Shown: piece after piece, positions 1 through 6,639 of the stretch
How the letters are laid out: every line of letters begins with the position of its first letter
Position numbering within the stretch: the first letter of the stretch is position 1
Source of the DNA: Acidobacteriota bacterium
GTDB taxonomy: Bacteria > Acidobacteriota > Terriglobia > Terriglobales > Acidobacteriaceae
Direction of reading: 5' to 3'
Length of the DNA stretch: 16,569 bases
Assembly (NCBI GenBank): GCA_003224835.1
Contig: QHZX01000270.1
Coordinates: forward strand, 1 to 16,569
Made by a program: the position numbers and the translations under genes
Notes under the pieces: generated by a model
The model's input: only the letters and a program-made list of their open reading frames with translations
Told to the model about the DNA's origin: nothing
The model's database searches: none

Positions 1-2
1 TG

Positions 3-878
3 GCTGAATGCGCTCAATTCTCGGACGGTATTACCTGGGGTCCGGTGAAAAAAGCCGATGTGAAAATTGCCGGCGAAGAAGCCGCCGGCATACCGATCCA
101 GGTAATTGGAGATTCGGCATTCTCGGCGGTTCCTGCGGGCTGCAGCAGCGCGGGCTCTCCGGAAGACTCACTGCAGAGCCTGGGAGCGAACGGCATCTTA
201 GGGATTGGACCATTTGTGCAGGACTGCCCGGCTTGTGCACCAGGAACAACTAACAACCAAAATTTCTATTATGCGTGCGCCGGATCGTCATGCAGCGTGA
301 CCACAGTCGGCCTTCCTGATCAGGTGCAGAATCCCGTTGCTGCATTCAGCGTGGATAATAACGGAATTCTGGTCGAATTGCCTGCAGCTTCTTCCAGCGC
401 AGTCAGCCTAAACGGATCATTAACCTTTGGAATCGGGACGCAAACCAATAATTCACTTCGGAACGCCCAGGTTTATACGATCAATCCCAACACTGGAAAC
501 ATCAGTACGACTTTTAAAACGAAATCCTACCAGAGCTTTCTGGACACCGGTTCGAACGCATACTTCTTTCTCGACAGCGCGGCGACTGGCATGCCCACTT
601 GTCCGAGTCCGGCGGATGGATTCTATTGCCCGGCTACGTTGACAAATCTTTCCGCCACGAACACGGGAAGTAACAATGCGAGCGGCAGCATTTCATTCAG
701 TATCGATAACGCAAACACGTTGTTCTCCAATGCAACCGCTTCGGTTTTTCCCACCCTGGGCGGGCCTAACACCGGGACGTTCGACTGGGGCTTACCGTTC
801 TTTTATGGACGAAGTGTCTTCGTGGCCATCGAGGGCGCGACGACTGCGGGCGGGCCCGGTCCTTACTGGGCGTACTAG
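3..878 (+). CDS. DUF3443 family protein, 5' truncated by window edge
   Basis: The frame is already open at base 3 and ends at TAG 876-878, so 291 residues of the C-terminal part are visible and the start lies outside the window. The sequence has the DUF3443 pattern: a GANGILGIGPF segment followed by a cysteine pair (QDCPAC) near base 190-235, paired cysteines further on (YYACAGSSC), FGIGTQTNN near 430, FLDTGSNAYFF near 540-570, and a FDWGLPFFYGR segment near the C-terminus. These proteins are mostly exported and of unknown function; many cysteines fit an extracytoplasmic location, though the signal peptide would be outside the window. The DTGS and GILG motifs resemble those of pepsin-fold aspartic proteases, which is my inference. 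It converges on the next gene with only 7 bases between the two stops. The family call is fairly secure; the function is not known. Confidence 0.85.
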   Translation, partial: AECAQFSDGITWGPVKKADVKIAGEEAAGIPIQVIGDSAFSAVPAGCSSAGSPEDSLQSLGANGILGIGPFVQDCPACAPGTTNNQNFYYACAGSSCSVTTVGLPDQVQNPVAAFSVDNNGILVELPAASSSAVSLNGSLTFGIGTQTNNSLRNAQVYTINPNTGNISTTFKTKSYQSFLDTGSNAYFFLDSAATGMPTCPSPADGFYCPATLTNLSATNTGSNNASGSISFSIDNANTLFSNATASVFPTLGGPNTGTFDWGLPFFYGRSVFVAIEGATTAGGPGPYWAY

Positions 879-885
879 CTGCCGT

Positions 886-1602
886 TCAAGTACCACTCCT
901 GAGTGGTGGCCGTTCCCCGAAAATTGCAGTGCCGACGCGAACACAGTTCGCGCCCTCTTCGATTGCAATTTCGAAATCGTGGGACATGCCCATGGAAAGG
1001 ACGTCCATTCGAACGGCTGGCAGTTTGCGAGCGGCAATATTCTCAAATAGCTCGCGTATGGTGCGGAAATACGGCCGCGATTTTTCGGGATCCTCATGGT
1101 ATGGCGGCACGGTCATCAAGCCGCGGATTTCGAGCGACGAAAGTTCGGGCGCGGCTTTGAGTAACTCTTCGAGATCGGCGGAATCTGGCGCTAGGCCGCT
1201 CTTTGCTGCTTCACCGGCGATGTTGATTTCGATGGGAATGGGAAGTTTTTTGCCAGTCTCCATGGCTGCGGAATTCAATTTTTGCGCGAGACGAAGTGAG
1301 TCGACGGAGTCAACGGATGAGAAGAGTTCCGCGGCTTTTGCGGCTTTGTTGGATTGAAGGTGGCCGATCATGTGCCACTCGGCGTCTCGCAAATCGCGGA
1401 GGGCTTCCATCTTGCCGGCAAATTCTTGGACGCGATTTTCGCCGAAGACGCGAAGGCCGCCATTGTAAGCTTCGCGAATTTGCTGCGGGGCAACTGTCTT
1501 TGTGACCCCGATTAAAGTGATTTCGTCGCGTGTGCGGTTTGTGCGCCGAGCCGCGGAGTGGATGCGATCTTGAATCGAAGTGAGATTTTGCGGGATAGAC
1601 AT
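886..1602 (-). CDS. YggS/PLPBP family pyridoxal-5'-phosphate homeostasis protein
   Basis: A 238-residue single-domain protein, the usual size for the family, which binds pyridoxal phosphate in the cytosol on an alanine-racemase-like barrel and buffers PLP and amino-acid pools without known racemase activity. Visible family motifs in order are LIGVTKT with the PLP lysine at K35, FGENRVQEF, WHMIGHLQSNKA, the EINIAGEAAKSGL strand, LEIRGLMTVPPY, LSMGMSHDFEIAIEEGANCVRVGTA and the final IFGER. The frame is open a further 45 codons upstream, but that stretch reads through repeats, so I placed the start at the ATG 1602-1600 that matches normal family N-termini. No clear Shine-Dalgarno sequence precedes it. 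The gene is alone on its strand: the repeat spacer separates it from the OPT gene. Function assignment is strong. Confidence 0.93.
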   Translation of the reverse strand: MSIPQNLTSIQDRIHSAARRTNRTRDEITLIGVTKTVAPQQIREAYNGGLRVFGENRVQEFAGKMEALRDLRDAEWHMIGHLQSNKAAKAAELFSSVDSVDSLRLAQKLNSAAMETGKKLPIPIEINIAGEAAKSGLAPDSADLEELLKAAPELSSLEIRGLMTVPPYHEDPEKSRPYFRTIRELFENIAARKLPAVRMDVLSMGMSHDFEIAIEEGANCVRVGTAIFGERPPLRSGT

Positions 1603-1635
1603 AAAGCAGTGGGTTGTGGTCAGTGTTTTGAAAAG

Positions 1636-1670
1636 CAGGTTCCTCGCCGCTGAAGCGGTTCGGAATGACA
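1636..1670. repeat. REP-like palindromic intergenic element
   Basis: An interrupted hairpin: outer arms TTCC (1640-1643) and GGAA (1662-1665), inner arms CCGC (1647-1650) and GCGG (1655-1658), a TGAA loop, and a 3-by-3 internal loop. Read on the minus strand it starts GTCATTCCGAACC and ends GAGGAACCTG. This matches in style the dispersed 'GTCATTCCGA...GAGGAA' intergenic palindromes I recall from many environmental bacterial genomes. Only one copy lies in this window, so being dispersed is an inference. Confidence 0.55.
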
Positions 1671-1690
1671 GTTTAAAGGATTGGTGCTGG

Positions 1691-1867
1691 TCTCGACTGA
1701 CGACTGGCCAGTAGCTCCTGGCACTGAACAATAGCAACTAATAACTAGCCACTGACCACTAGCTCTGGCGAATGATCTGCTCACTGACCACTACCCACTC
1801 ACCCACTACCCACTTACGACTCGACTACTCGCCACTGCCCACTAGCCACTGATCACTGATCACTGAT
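1691..1867. repeat. Degenerate 7-bp tandem repeat array, unit NNCCACT
   Basis: From about 1691 to the stop codon of the OPT gene, the plus strand is a run of roughly 22-24 imperfect heptamers ending in ACT, for example GACCACT, ACCCACT, GCCCACT, AGCCACT and three GATCACT-type units at the right end. The period is held through most of the run with a few 6- and 8-base units and one interruption around 1772-1789. The array begins about 90 bases before the yggS start and its last unit abuts the OPT stop codon (TAG on the minus strand, 1870-1868). It has no spacer/repeat alternation and no coding signature. Confidence 0.85.
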
Positions 1868-3874
1868 CTACATCATTGCCACTGGCGGTGCGGGTTCACT
1901 CGGATCACCGGCGGCGGTGAGCGGGAGAGCGATCATCAACAGAGCGAGCAGAGCCATTACGACAAGTCCCATGGAGTAGCCGGGATGTTTAAAGACCGTG
2001 GCCGACGTCACGTGCGCGGCCCACAGCGCTGCTGAGTGCAGCCGGCCCTGTTGTGAGAACGACAACGCCACCAGGGCGGCCCACAGCAATCCAAAGATCG
2101 ATTCACCTGCGATCAATCCCGACGCCGTGAGAACCCCGGCATTCTCAACCCGCGCTCGTTGGGCATCGTTTAGTCCGCGTCGCTTGGCTAGCCAGTCGCC
2201 GAACGAACGAAACACTCCGCCAATAAAAATTGCGAATGTCGTCTCGAATGGCAAGTACATTCCTACTGCCACCAGCATCGGACTGCGGACTTGCATCATG
2301 ATCATCGCAATGCCGAAGAGCACGCCAACCCCGACCAAAGGCCATGGCATGTTTCCACCGACGATTCCCTGGGCAAGCGCGGCCATCAGGCCAGCTTGAG
2401 GCGCAGCCAACTGCCGGCTGCCAAATCCAAATGCAGTATTGAGCAGCGCGAGTGGAAAGTACATCACCAGACTGGCGACGACTACCGCGATCAATTCCGC
2501 TGTCTGAATTTTCGCTGGCGTACCGCCGAGGATGTAACCGACCTTGAAATCCTGCAACAATTCGCCTGCTACAGATGATGAAACGCAAACCACGGCGGCC
2601 ACTCCCAAGACAGTCGCAACACCGGACGGTCCGGAAACTCCGAGGAAGACCATCAACAGGGCCGCAATGAGCAGGGTAGAGAGAGTGAGGCCCGAAACCG
2701 GATTATTCGACGAACCGATGAAACCGCACAAGCTTCCAGAGATGGTCGCGAAAAAGAAGCCGACGACCAGCATCACGACCGCGGCCAGAATTGCAGGAAG
2801 CTTCAGTCCGGAAATATGAATATATAGAAAAGTCATGAGCACGAACATCAGCGATATCAAAGCGAATACGATCTTTGAACTCATGTAGCGCTCAGTTCGC
2901 GCAAGCTTGGCCTGATCGGAAGCCGTCTGGCGCAAGTCGGCGAAGGCCCGGCCGAGCCCAACTTTCAGACTTTTGTACATTCGAATCAACGTGTAAGCGG
3001 CGCCGACCAGCATGCCTCCAACTGCGATTGGGCGCACGATGAACCGCCAGATGGCGACGGCCATTGGAACGATCAGGCCCCAGGCGAGCACTCCGCCAGC
3101 GAACTGAAGGGATGCAAGCTTGATGCCAATGATGTAGCCGACGCCGAGGTAAGCGGGGCTGACGCTGGGGGCGGCAAAGGTGCTTGCGCCACCCGCGGCA
3201 AGAACATTCGAGTCGGCGGCTGTTCCCAGCCGGATCTGACTCCGACCCAGATGTCCGACCGCAAAATGGATGTCCTTGTCCGCGGCGAAGAGTCCGAAAC
3301 GGCCCAGAATGTAAACGATTCCACCGACGCCGATGTTCCAGAACAGGTATTTTGCCGCTTGGGCTCCGCGCCTTCCAGCCTTGTGAATTTCCGCGGCAGC
3401 TACCGACTCGGGGAAAGGCAACTCGGGATCCTCGACCATTCCGCGGCGTACAAGCGAAATGAAAAGCACTCCGAGGACGCTGCCAACCATGATGAGAGCT
3501 GTTGCTTTCCAGTAAGTGTTCCAGTCGGTCACGCCGAACGATGGCCATGCACCGGCGAAGACGAAAGCGGGAAGGGTGAATATCGCGCCAGCGGCAATAC
3601 CCTCGCCAATCGTTCCCGAAGTACGCGCGATGTTTTCTTCGAGGATGCTACCCTTCCACGCGCGGATAACGGCCATGCCAATCACGGCGGCAGGATAAGT
3701 AGCGGCAATAGTTATGCCGGCGCGCAATCCCAGGTAAGCATTGGCGGCCCCCAGGACTACGGTCATCAACAGGCCCAGGAGGACGGCGCGAAGGGTAAAC
3801 TCCTTCATCTCCATGTGCTCGGGAACGAAAGGTTGGTGCTTCTTGCCGCTGGGTGTAACTGCCGGGTTGCTCAT
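1868..3874 (-). CDS. OPT family oligopeptide transporter
   Basis: A 668-residue polytopic inner-membrane protein, normal length for the bacterial branch of the OPT family, which imports oligopeptides (some relatives move metal chelates) by proton-coupled transport. Signatures include LGAANAYLGLRAG at residues 42-53, TSGTIGEGIAAGAIFTLP at 85-102, ELPFPESVAAAEI at 151-163, GSSNNPVSGLTLSTL at 387-401, and SSSVAGELLQDFKVGYILGGTP at 432-453. Long hydrophobic segments cover most of the chain, with a hydrophilic loop at about 300-335. The ATG at 3874 is well supported by AAGGA (minus strand, 3885-3881) six bases upstream. A 7-bp repeat array touches the stop codon. The gene appears monocistronic. 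Family assignment is strong; the substrate is not shown by the sequence, although peptidase genes nearby favour peptides. Confidence 0.95.
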   Translation of the reverse strand: MSNPAVTPSGKKHQPFVPEHMEMKEFTLRAVLLGLLMTVVLGAANAYLGLRAGITIAATYPAAVIGMAVIRAWKGSILEENIARTSGTIGEGIAAGAIFTLPAFVFAGAWPSFGVTDWNTYWKATALIMVGSVLGVLFISLVRRGMVEDPELPFPESVAAAEIHKAGRRGAQAAKYLFWNIGVGGIVYILGRFGLFAADKDIHFAVGHLGRSQIRLGTAADSNVLAAGGASTFAAPSVSPAYLGVGYIIGIKLASLQFAGGVLAWGLIVPMAVAIWRFIVRPIAVGGMLVGAAYTLIRMYKSLKVGLGRAFADLRQTASDQAKLARTERYMSSKIVFALISLMFVLMTFLYIHISGLKLPAILAAVVMLVVGFFFATISGSLCGFIGSSNNPVSGLTLSTLLIAALLMVFLGVSGPSGVATVLGVAAVVCVSSSVAGELLQDFKVGYILGGTPAKIQTAELIAVVVASLVMYFPLALLNTAFGFGSRQLAAPQAGLMAALAQGIVGGNMPWPLVGVGVLFGIAMIMMQVRSPMLVAVGMYLPFETTFAIFIGGVFRSFGDWLAKRRGLNDAQRARVENAGVLTASGLIAGESIFGLLWAALVALSFSQQGRLHSAALWAAHVTSATVFKHPGYSMGLVVMALLALLMIALPLTAAGDPSEPAPPVAMM

Positions 3875-4032
3875 TCCGATTCCTTATGTAGTTAGGTAGG
3901 CGCAGCCCCACGTTGGAGAACCGGGGCAGAGGCAAACCGAGATTTCACTTCTATTTACCAAGGATTAATCGAAAACAAACCGCGCCGCACCTTAGCATGG
4001 CGACAGGCCGGTTTACAAGCAGGCCCTGACTA

Positions 4033-4062
4033 TTCAACCGATCCGGCAACAAGCGGTATAAT
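4033..4062 (+). promoter_or_regulatory. Sigma-70-type promoter for the zinc-ribbon gene
   Basis: A perfect TATAAT at 4057-4062 follows a weak -35 (TTCAAC, 4033-4038) with an 18-base spacer. The predicted transcript starts near 4069, leaving a leader of about 45 bases before the ATG at 4114. Confidence 0.55.
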
Positions 4063-4113
4063 GTAAGTAGCACCCTACGCTCATTCGCCTCTGTAGACTT
4101 TGGGAGGTCCCCG

Positions 4114-4326
4114 ATGTTGTCAAAGCAGTATGAATGTCCTGACTGTGGCGGTTCCGAGGGTTATCGTTCGCGACGCCGCAATCTGCTCGAAAAGTACATT
4201 CTTCCGTTGATGATGCTGCAGCCGGTCCGCTGCACGAGTTGCTACCGCAGGACCCACGTGTCGATGTTTGTCCATGTGCCTCCGCGGATGCCTAAATTAT
4301 CGGCAAAAGGACATGCCGCAGCCTGA
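4114..4326 (+). CDS. Small zinc-ribbon protein, function unknown
   Basis: A 70-residue protein with two CxxC pairs, C8/C11 (CPDCGG) and C40/C43 (CTSC), spaced as in a zinc ribbon. Between them lies a basic RSRRRN stretch and a hydrophobic ILPLMMLQPV segment. The start is firm: GGGAGG at 4102-4107 sits six bases before the ATG, and a TATAAT promoter lies upstream. The protein matches in outline small zinc-ribbon proteins I recall from acidobacteria (CPxCG, RSRRR, LLP, RCxxC), which have no assigned function. The hydrophobic middle segment is short and may either pack in a ribbon core or touch the membrane. It is separated from the following ComF gene by 200 bases with its own promoter, so it is probably independent. 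I recognise no specific function. Confidence 0.8.
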   Translation: MLSKQYECPDCGGSEGYRSRRRNLLEKYILPLMMLQPVRCTSCYRRTHVSMFVHVPPRMPKLSAKGHAAA

Positions 4327-4366
4327 AAGTAGCGGAACTCTGGTGTTTTAAAGGGTTCGGTCGCAA

Positions 4367-4395
4367 TTGCGTGTGTCTGGCGTCCCCGCTATACT
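4367..4395 (+). promoter_or_regulatory. Sigma-70-type promoter for the ComF-HNH frame
   Basis: TTGCGT at 4367-4372 and TATACT at 4390-4395 are separated by 17 bases. They lie about 150 bases upstream of the best start codon, leaving a long leader containing GGGAGG near 4439-4444 that is not followed by a usable start codon. Confidence 0.45.
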
Positions 4396-4544
4396 GAGTT
4401 CAATTCGTCCGGCTGGAGCCTGACCAGGCGCCGAACGAGGGAGGCTCGGTCTTCAGCAGTAGCGGAGACATAATTCGCAAAGCCGCTTTCCCACCCGAAC
4501 AGGCGAAATTCGGGCGTTTCACTGGTCATGGCGCAAGAATCCTC

Positions 4545-5912
4545 TTGCGCTCGGCGGCTTCCGGGGCGTCGCTAGTCGCTCAGGGCCTGTTCACTGCGCT
4601 ATTTCCTTGTGATTGCCGTCTTTGTGGTACCCCGCTCACTAACATTTCACGGTTGCCGGTTTGCCAGAGTTGCTTGCTGGCTATGGAGCCGCTTGCAGGA
4701 GCGACTTGCGAAATTTGCGGGGAGCGCGTGGTCCCAGGTCTGGCCTCCCAAAATCAGATTTGCCCGGCATGCCAGGAATCGCGACCTCTGTTTGTGAAAG
4801 CTGCCGCTTACGGAGCCTACGACGGCGGGATACGCGAGCTCATTCACCTGCTGAAGTACGAGCAAGTTGCGCCGGCTGCCGGCGTTTTGGGACGCATGCT
4901 GGCGGAAGCCATTCAGAAGCTGAAGCCGATTGCCGATTCTATTCTTGTAGTTCCGGTGCCACTGCATTCCTCAAAACGGCGCGAGCGCGGATTTAATCAG
5001 GCAGAGTTGATTGCGCGGGCAGCGCTGAAAAGCCATGATTTCGGGTCCGAGCTGGGCGCGGATGTACTTGAGCGTACTCGGCCAACCGTGTCACAGATCG
5101 GGCTCACCCGGCCGCAGCGGATTGAGAATATCCGAGGGGCGTTTCGAGTTACGCATCTAACCAAAGTAGCGGGACGAACCGTACTTTTAGTCGACGACGT
5201 TCTAACCACCGGGACTACCGCTTCGGAGTGCTCGCGAATTTTGCGGAAAGCCGGAGCAAAAGAGGTTTGGGTGGCGACCGTGGCGCGGACGTTAAAAGAG
5301 ACGTCGCATAGGCACAATTCGGCGGACAACACTCGGCACACTCTCACCGCAGCCGTGTTTGGCGTAGGTGTCGGCATTCACCAGGAGAGCGATGTGCATG
5401 CGCTGCACGCGCCGGTGCTGGTGCTGAACGCGTCCTATGAACCCATCAATGTTTGCGCGGCCCGCCGGGCAATCGTGCTGGTGTTGAAGGGCGTGGCCAT
5501 GACCGAAGAGGAAAATGGTCATTTCCTCCATGCGGCGCGGCTGGCTTTGCGGGTGCCGTCGGTAATTCGGCTGTTGGAATATCGCCGGATTCCGCACCAG
5601 ACAAGGGCGCTGTCGAGAAAGAATATTTTGTTGCGCGACCGCAATACCTGCCAATATTGCGGCGAACTTCTGCCTTCAGGCGAGCTTACGCTGGACCACG
5701 TGGTCCCGCGTTCGCGCGGCGGTGCGTCCAGCTGGGAGAACCTGGTTGCGTGCTGCCATGCTTGCAACCGAAGCAAGGGAAACCAAATGCCCGCAGAGGC
5801 TGGAATGAAGCTGATGCGCGAGCCACACGCCTTCAACCTGCACACCAGCCGGCACATCATGCGCTTGATGGGGCGGTCGGATGACCGGTGGCGGAAGTAT
5901 TTGTTCTACTAA
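4545..5912 (+). CDS. ComF-type phosphoribosyltransferase joined in frame to an HNH endonuclease
   Basis: One uninterrupted 455-codon frame contains two proteins that are normally separate. Residues 20-250 are ComF: zinc-binding pairs C24/C27, C40/C43, C55/C58 and C73/C76, the core VPVPLHSSKRRERGFNQAE at 136-154, and the PRPP loop VLLVDDVLTTGTT at 213-225. ComF proteins take part in DNA uptake in competent bacteria, but in most lineages their reaction is unknown. Residues 288-455 are a complete HNH endonuclease: VLVLNASYEPINV at 291-303, zinc cysteines C369/C372 and C404/C407, and catalytic DHVVPRSRGG at 384-393. The linker (251-283) has no recognisable domain. An internal GTG at 5394 has AGGAG six bases upstream, so the HNH part may be made alone. 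The N-terminal start is uncertain: TTG 4545 is the only standard start codon before the ComF motifs and lacks a clear Shine-Dalgarno sequence. Confidence 0.88.
   Translation: MRSAASGASLVAQGLFTALFPCDCRLCGTPLTNISRLPVCQSCLLAMEPLAGATCEICGERVVPGLASQNQICPACQESRPLFVKAAAYGAYDGGIRELIHLLKYEQVAPAAGVLGRMLAEAIQKLKPIADSILVVPVPLHSSKRRERGFNQAELIARAALKSHDFGSELGADVLERTRPTVSQIGLTRPQRIENIRGAFRVTHLTKVAGRTVLLVDDVLTTGTTASECSRILRKAGAKEVWVATVARTLKETSHRHNSADNTRHTLTAAVFGVGVGIHQESDVHALHAPVLVLNASYEPINVCAARRAIVLVLKGVAMTEEENGHFLHAARLALRVPSVIRLLEYRRIPHQTRALSRKNILLRDRNTCQYCGELLPSGELTLDHVVPRSRGGASSWENLVACCHACNRSKGNQMPAEAGMKLMREPHAFNLHTSRHIMRLMGRSDDRWRKYLFY
5394..5912 (+). CDS. Probable separately translated HNH endonuclease within the ComF frame
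   Basis: From GTG 5394 the frame gives 172 residues beginning MHALHAPVLVLNASYEP, the size and N-terminus expected of the stand-alone HNH nuclease of this type. AGGAG at 5383-5387 is spaced six bases from the GTG, which is the best ribosome-binding site in the region and better than that of the upstream ComF start. The protein carries a CQYC and CHAC zinc site around the DHVVPRSRGG ββα-metal motif, so it should cut or nick DNA; its biological role is unknown. I list it separately because internal initiation is the simplest reading. The alternative is a true ComF-HNH fusion made as one chain. Confidence 0.6.
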   Translation: MHALHAPVLVLNASYEPINVCAARRAIVLVLKGVAMTEEENGHFLHAARLALRVPSVIRLLEYRRIPHQTRALSRKNILLRDRNTCQYCGELLPSGELTLDHVVPRSRGGASSWENLVACCHACNRSKGNQMPAEAGMKLMREPHAFNLHTSRHIMRLMGRSDDRWRKYLFY

Positions 5913-5918
5913 GAAACT

Positions 5919-5950
5919 GGCGTCGAACTGCGAAATTCAAGAGCGACGCC
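5919..5950. terminator. Possible bidirectional terminator hairpin between convergent genes
   Basis: A perfect 7-bp stem, GGCGTCG (5919-5925) and CGACGCC (5944-5950), with an 18-base loop, lies exactly in the 43-base gap between the HNH stop and the stop of the convergent thioredoxin-like gene. The position suits a terminator, but no clear T-tract follows on either strand. Confidence 0.35.
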
Positions 5951-5955
5951 GAAAT

Positions 5956-6543
5956 CTATTTCAGCAAGGATCGGATATCACTTTCCCAAGCATCCTTGTC
6001 GACCATACCGCTGTGTGAAACAGCAATCCGCCCTTCTCGATCAATTAACAACGTCATCGGCATGCTCGTAAGGTGATACTGCTTTCCCAAACTTTCACTT
6101 CCAATTACAACCGGATATTGCATCGCGGTGTTTCCGCCAGTTTCCGGGTCCTTCTTCAGGGCCAGGAATGGTCTGACAGATTTCCATCCATCTTCATCCA
6201 TCGACACGCCTATCACCGCAAGGCCTTGATCCTTGTACTTCGTATCAAACTCCATGTACCAAGGGATTTCAGTCTTACATCCTCCGCACCAGGTGGCCCA
6301 GAAATCGAGAAGAACGACCTTGCCCTTGTAGGTCGACAAATTGACGGTTGCTCCCTTCGCGTCGGTAAGAATGAAATTGGGAGCGCGTTTTCTTAGGGCC
6401 GAGGGTGTGAGTGGGTGCGGATTGTTTTGATTCGCTGAGTTGCCCTTTACAGCCTGAGCGGACGCCTGCTCCAACGGAGCTGGCCCGGATAGAAGGAATG
6501 CGAGCAGTAGAGCGGGCCCTGCAAACAGTCGATACAGCGTCAT
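5956..6543 (-). CDS. TlpA/ResA-like thiol-disulfide oxidoreductase, exported
   Basis: A 195-residue thioredoxin-fold protein. Residues 1-30 form a signal sequence or anchor (LFAGPALLLAFLLSG core), followed by a linker, then APNFILTDAKGATVNLSTYKGKVVLLDFWATWCGGCK with the redox pair C86/C89 (WCGGC) and the cis-proline loop at P162 (TSMPMTLLIDREG). This is the layout of TlpA/ResA/AhpC-TSA-like proteins that reduce disulfides outside the cytoplasm, often for cytochrome c maturation or protein repair; the partner here is unknown. I chose ATG 6543 because it opens a signal peptide and is preceded by GGAGG (6552-6548) four bases away. The frame is open 30 codons further up, but that part has no signal-like character. 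It lies 96 bases downstream of the LolA-like gene on the same strand, probably in one operon. Confidence 0.9.
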   Translation of the reverse strand: MTLYRLFAGPALLLAFLLSGPAPLEQASAQAVKGNSANQNNPHPLTPSALRKRAPNFILTDAKGATVNLSTYKGKVVLLDFWATWCGGCKTEIPWYMEFDTKYKDQGLAVIGVSMDEDGWKSVRPFLALKKDPETGGNTAMQYPVVIGSESLGKQYHLTSMPMTLLIDREGRIAVSHSGMVDKDAWESDIRSLLK

Positions 6544-6639
6544 ATTGCCTCCGTGCGCAACATTGTATTCTGAGCTGGAGTTCACTGCTGCTGAATAATG
6601 GCAGCCGCACCGATTCCTTCTGACCAGGTTCAAAGCTGA

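Noticed and set aside
1603..1737. 45-residue N-terminal extension of the YggS protein
   Set aside because: It reads through the REP-like element and the heptamer array and has no family match; the ATG at 1602 gives the normal N-terminus.
1691..1867. CRISPR array
   Set aside because: Units are 7 bases, degenerate and directly adjacent, with no spacers and no cas genes.
2892..3548. 218-residue open frame inside the OPT gene, and similar long frames opposite or inside other genes
   Set aside because: Biased, low-complexity composition and full overlap with a strongly supported gene; GC-rich DNA produces such shadows.
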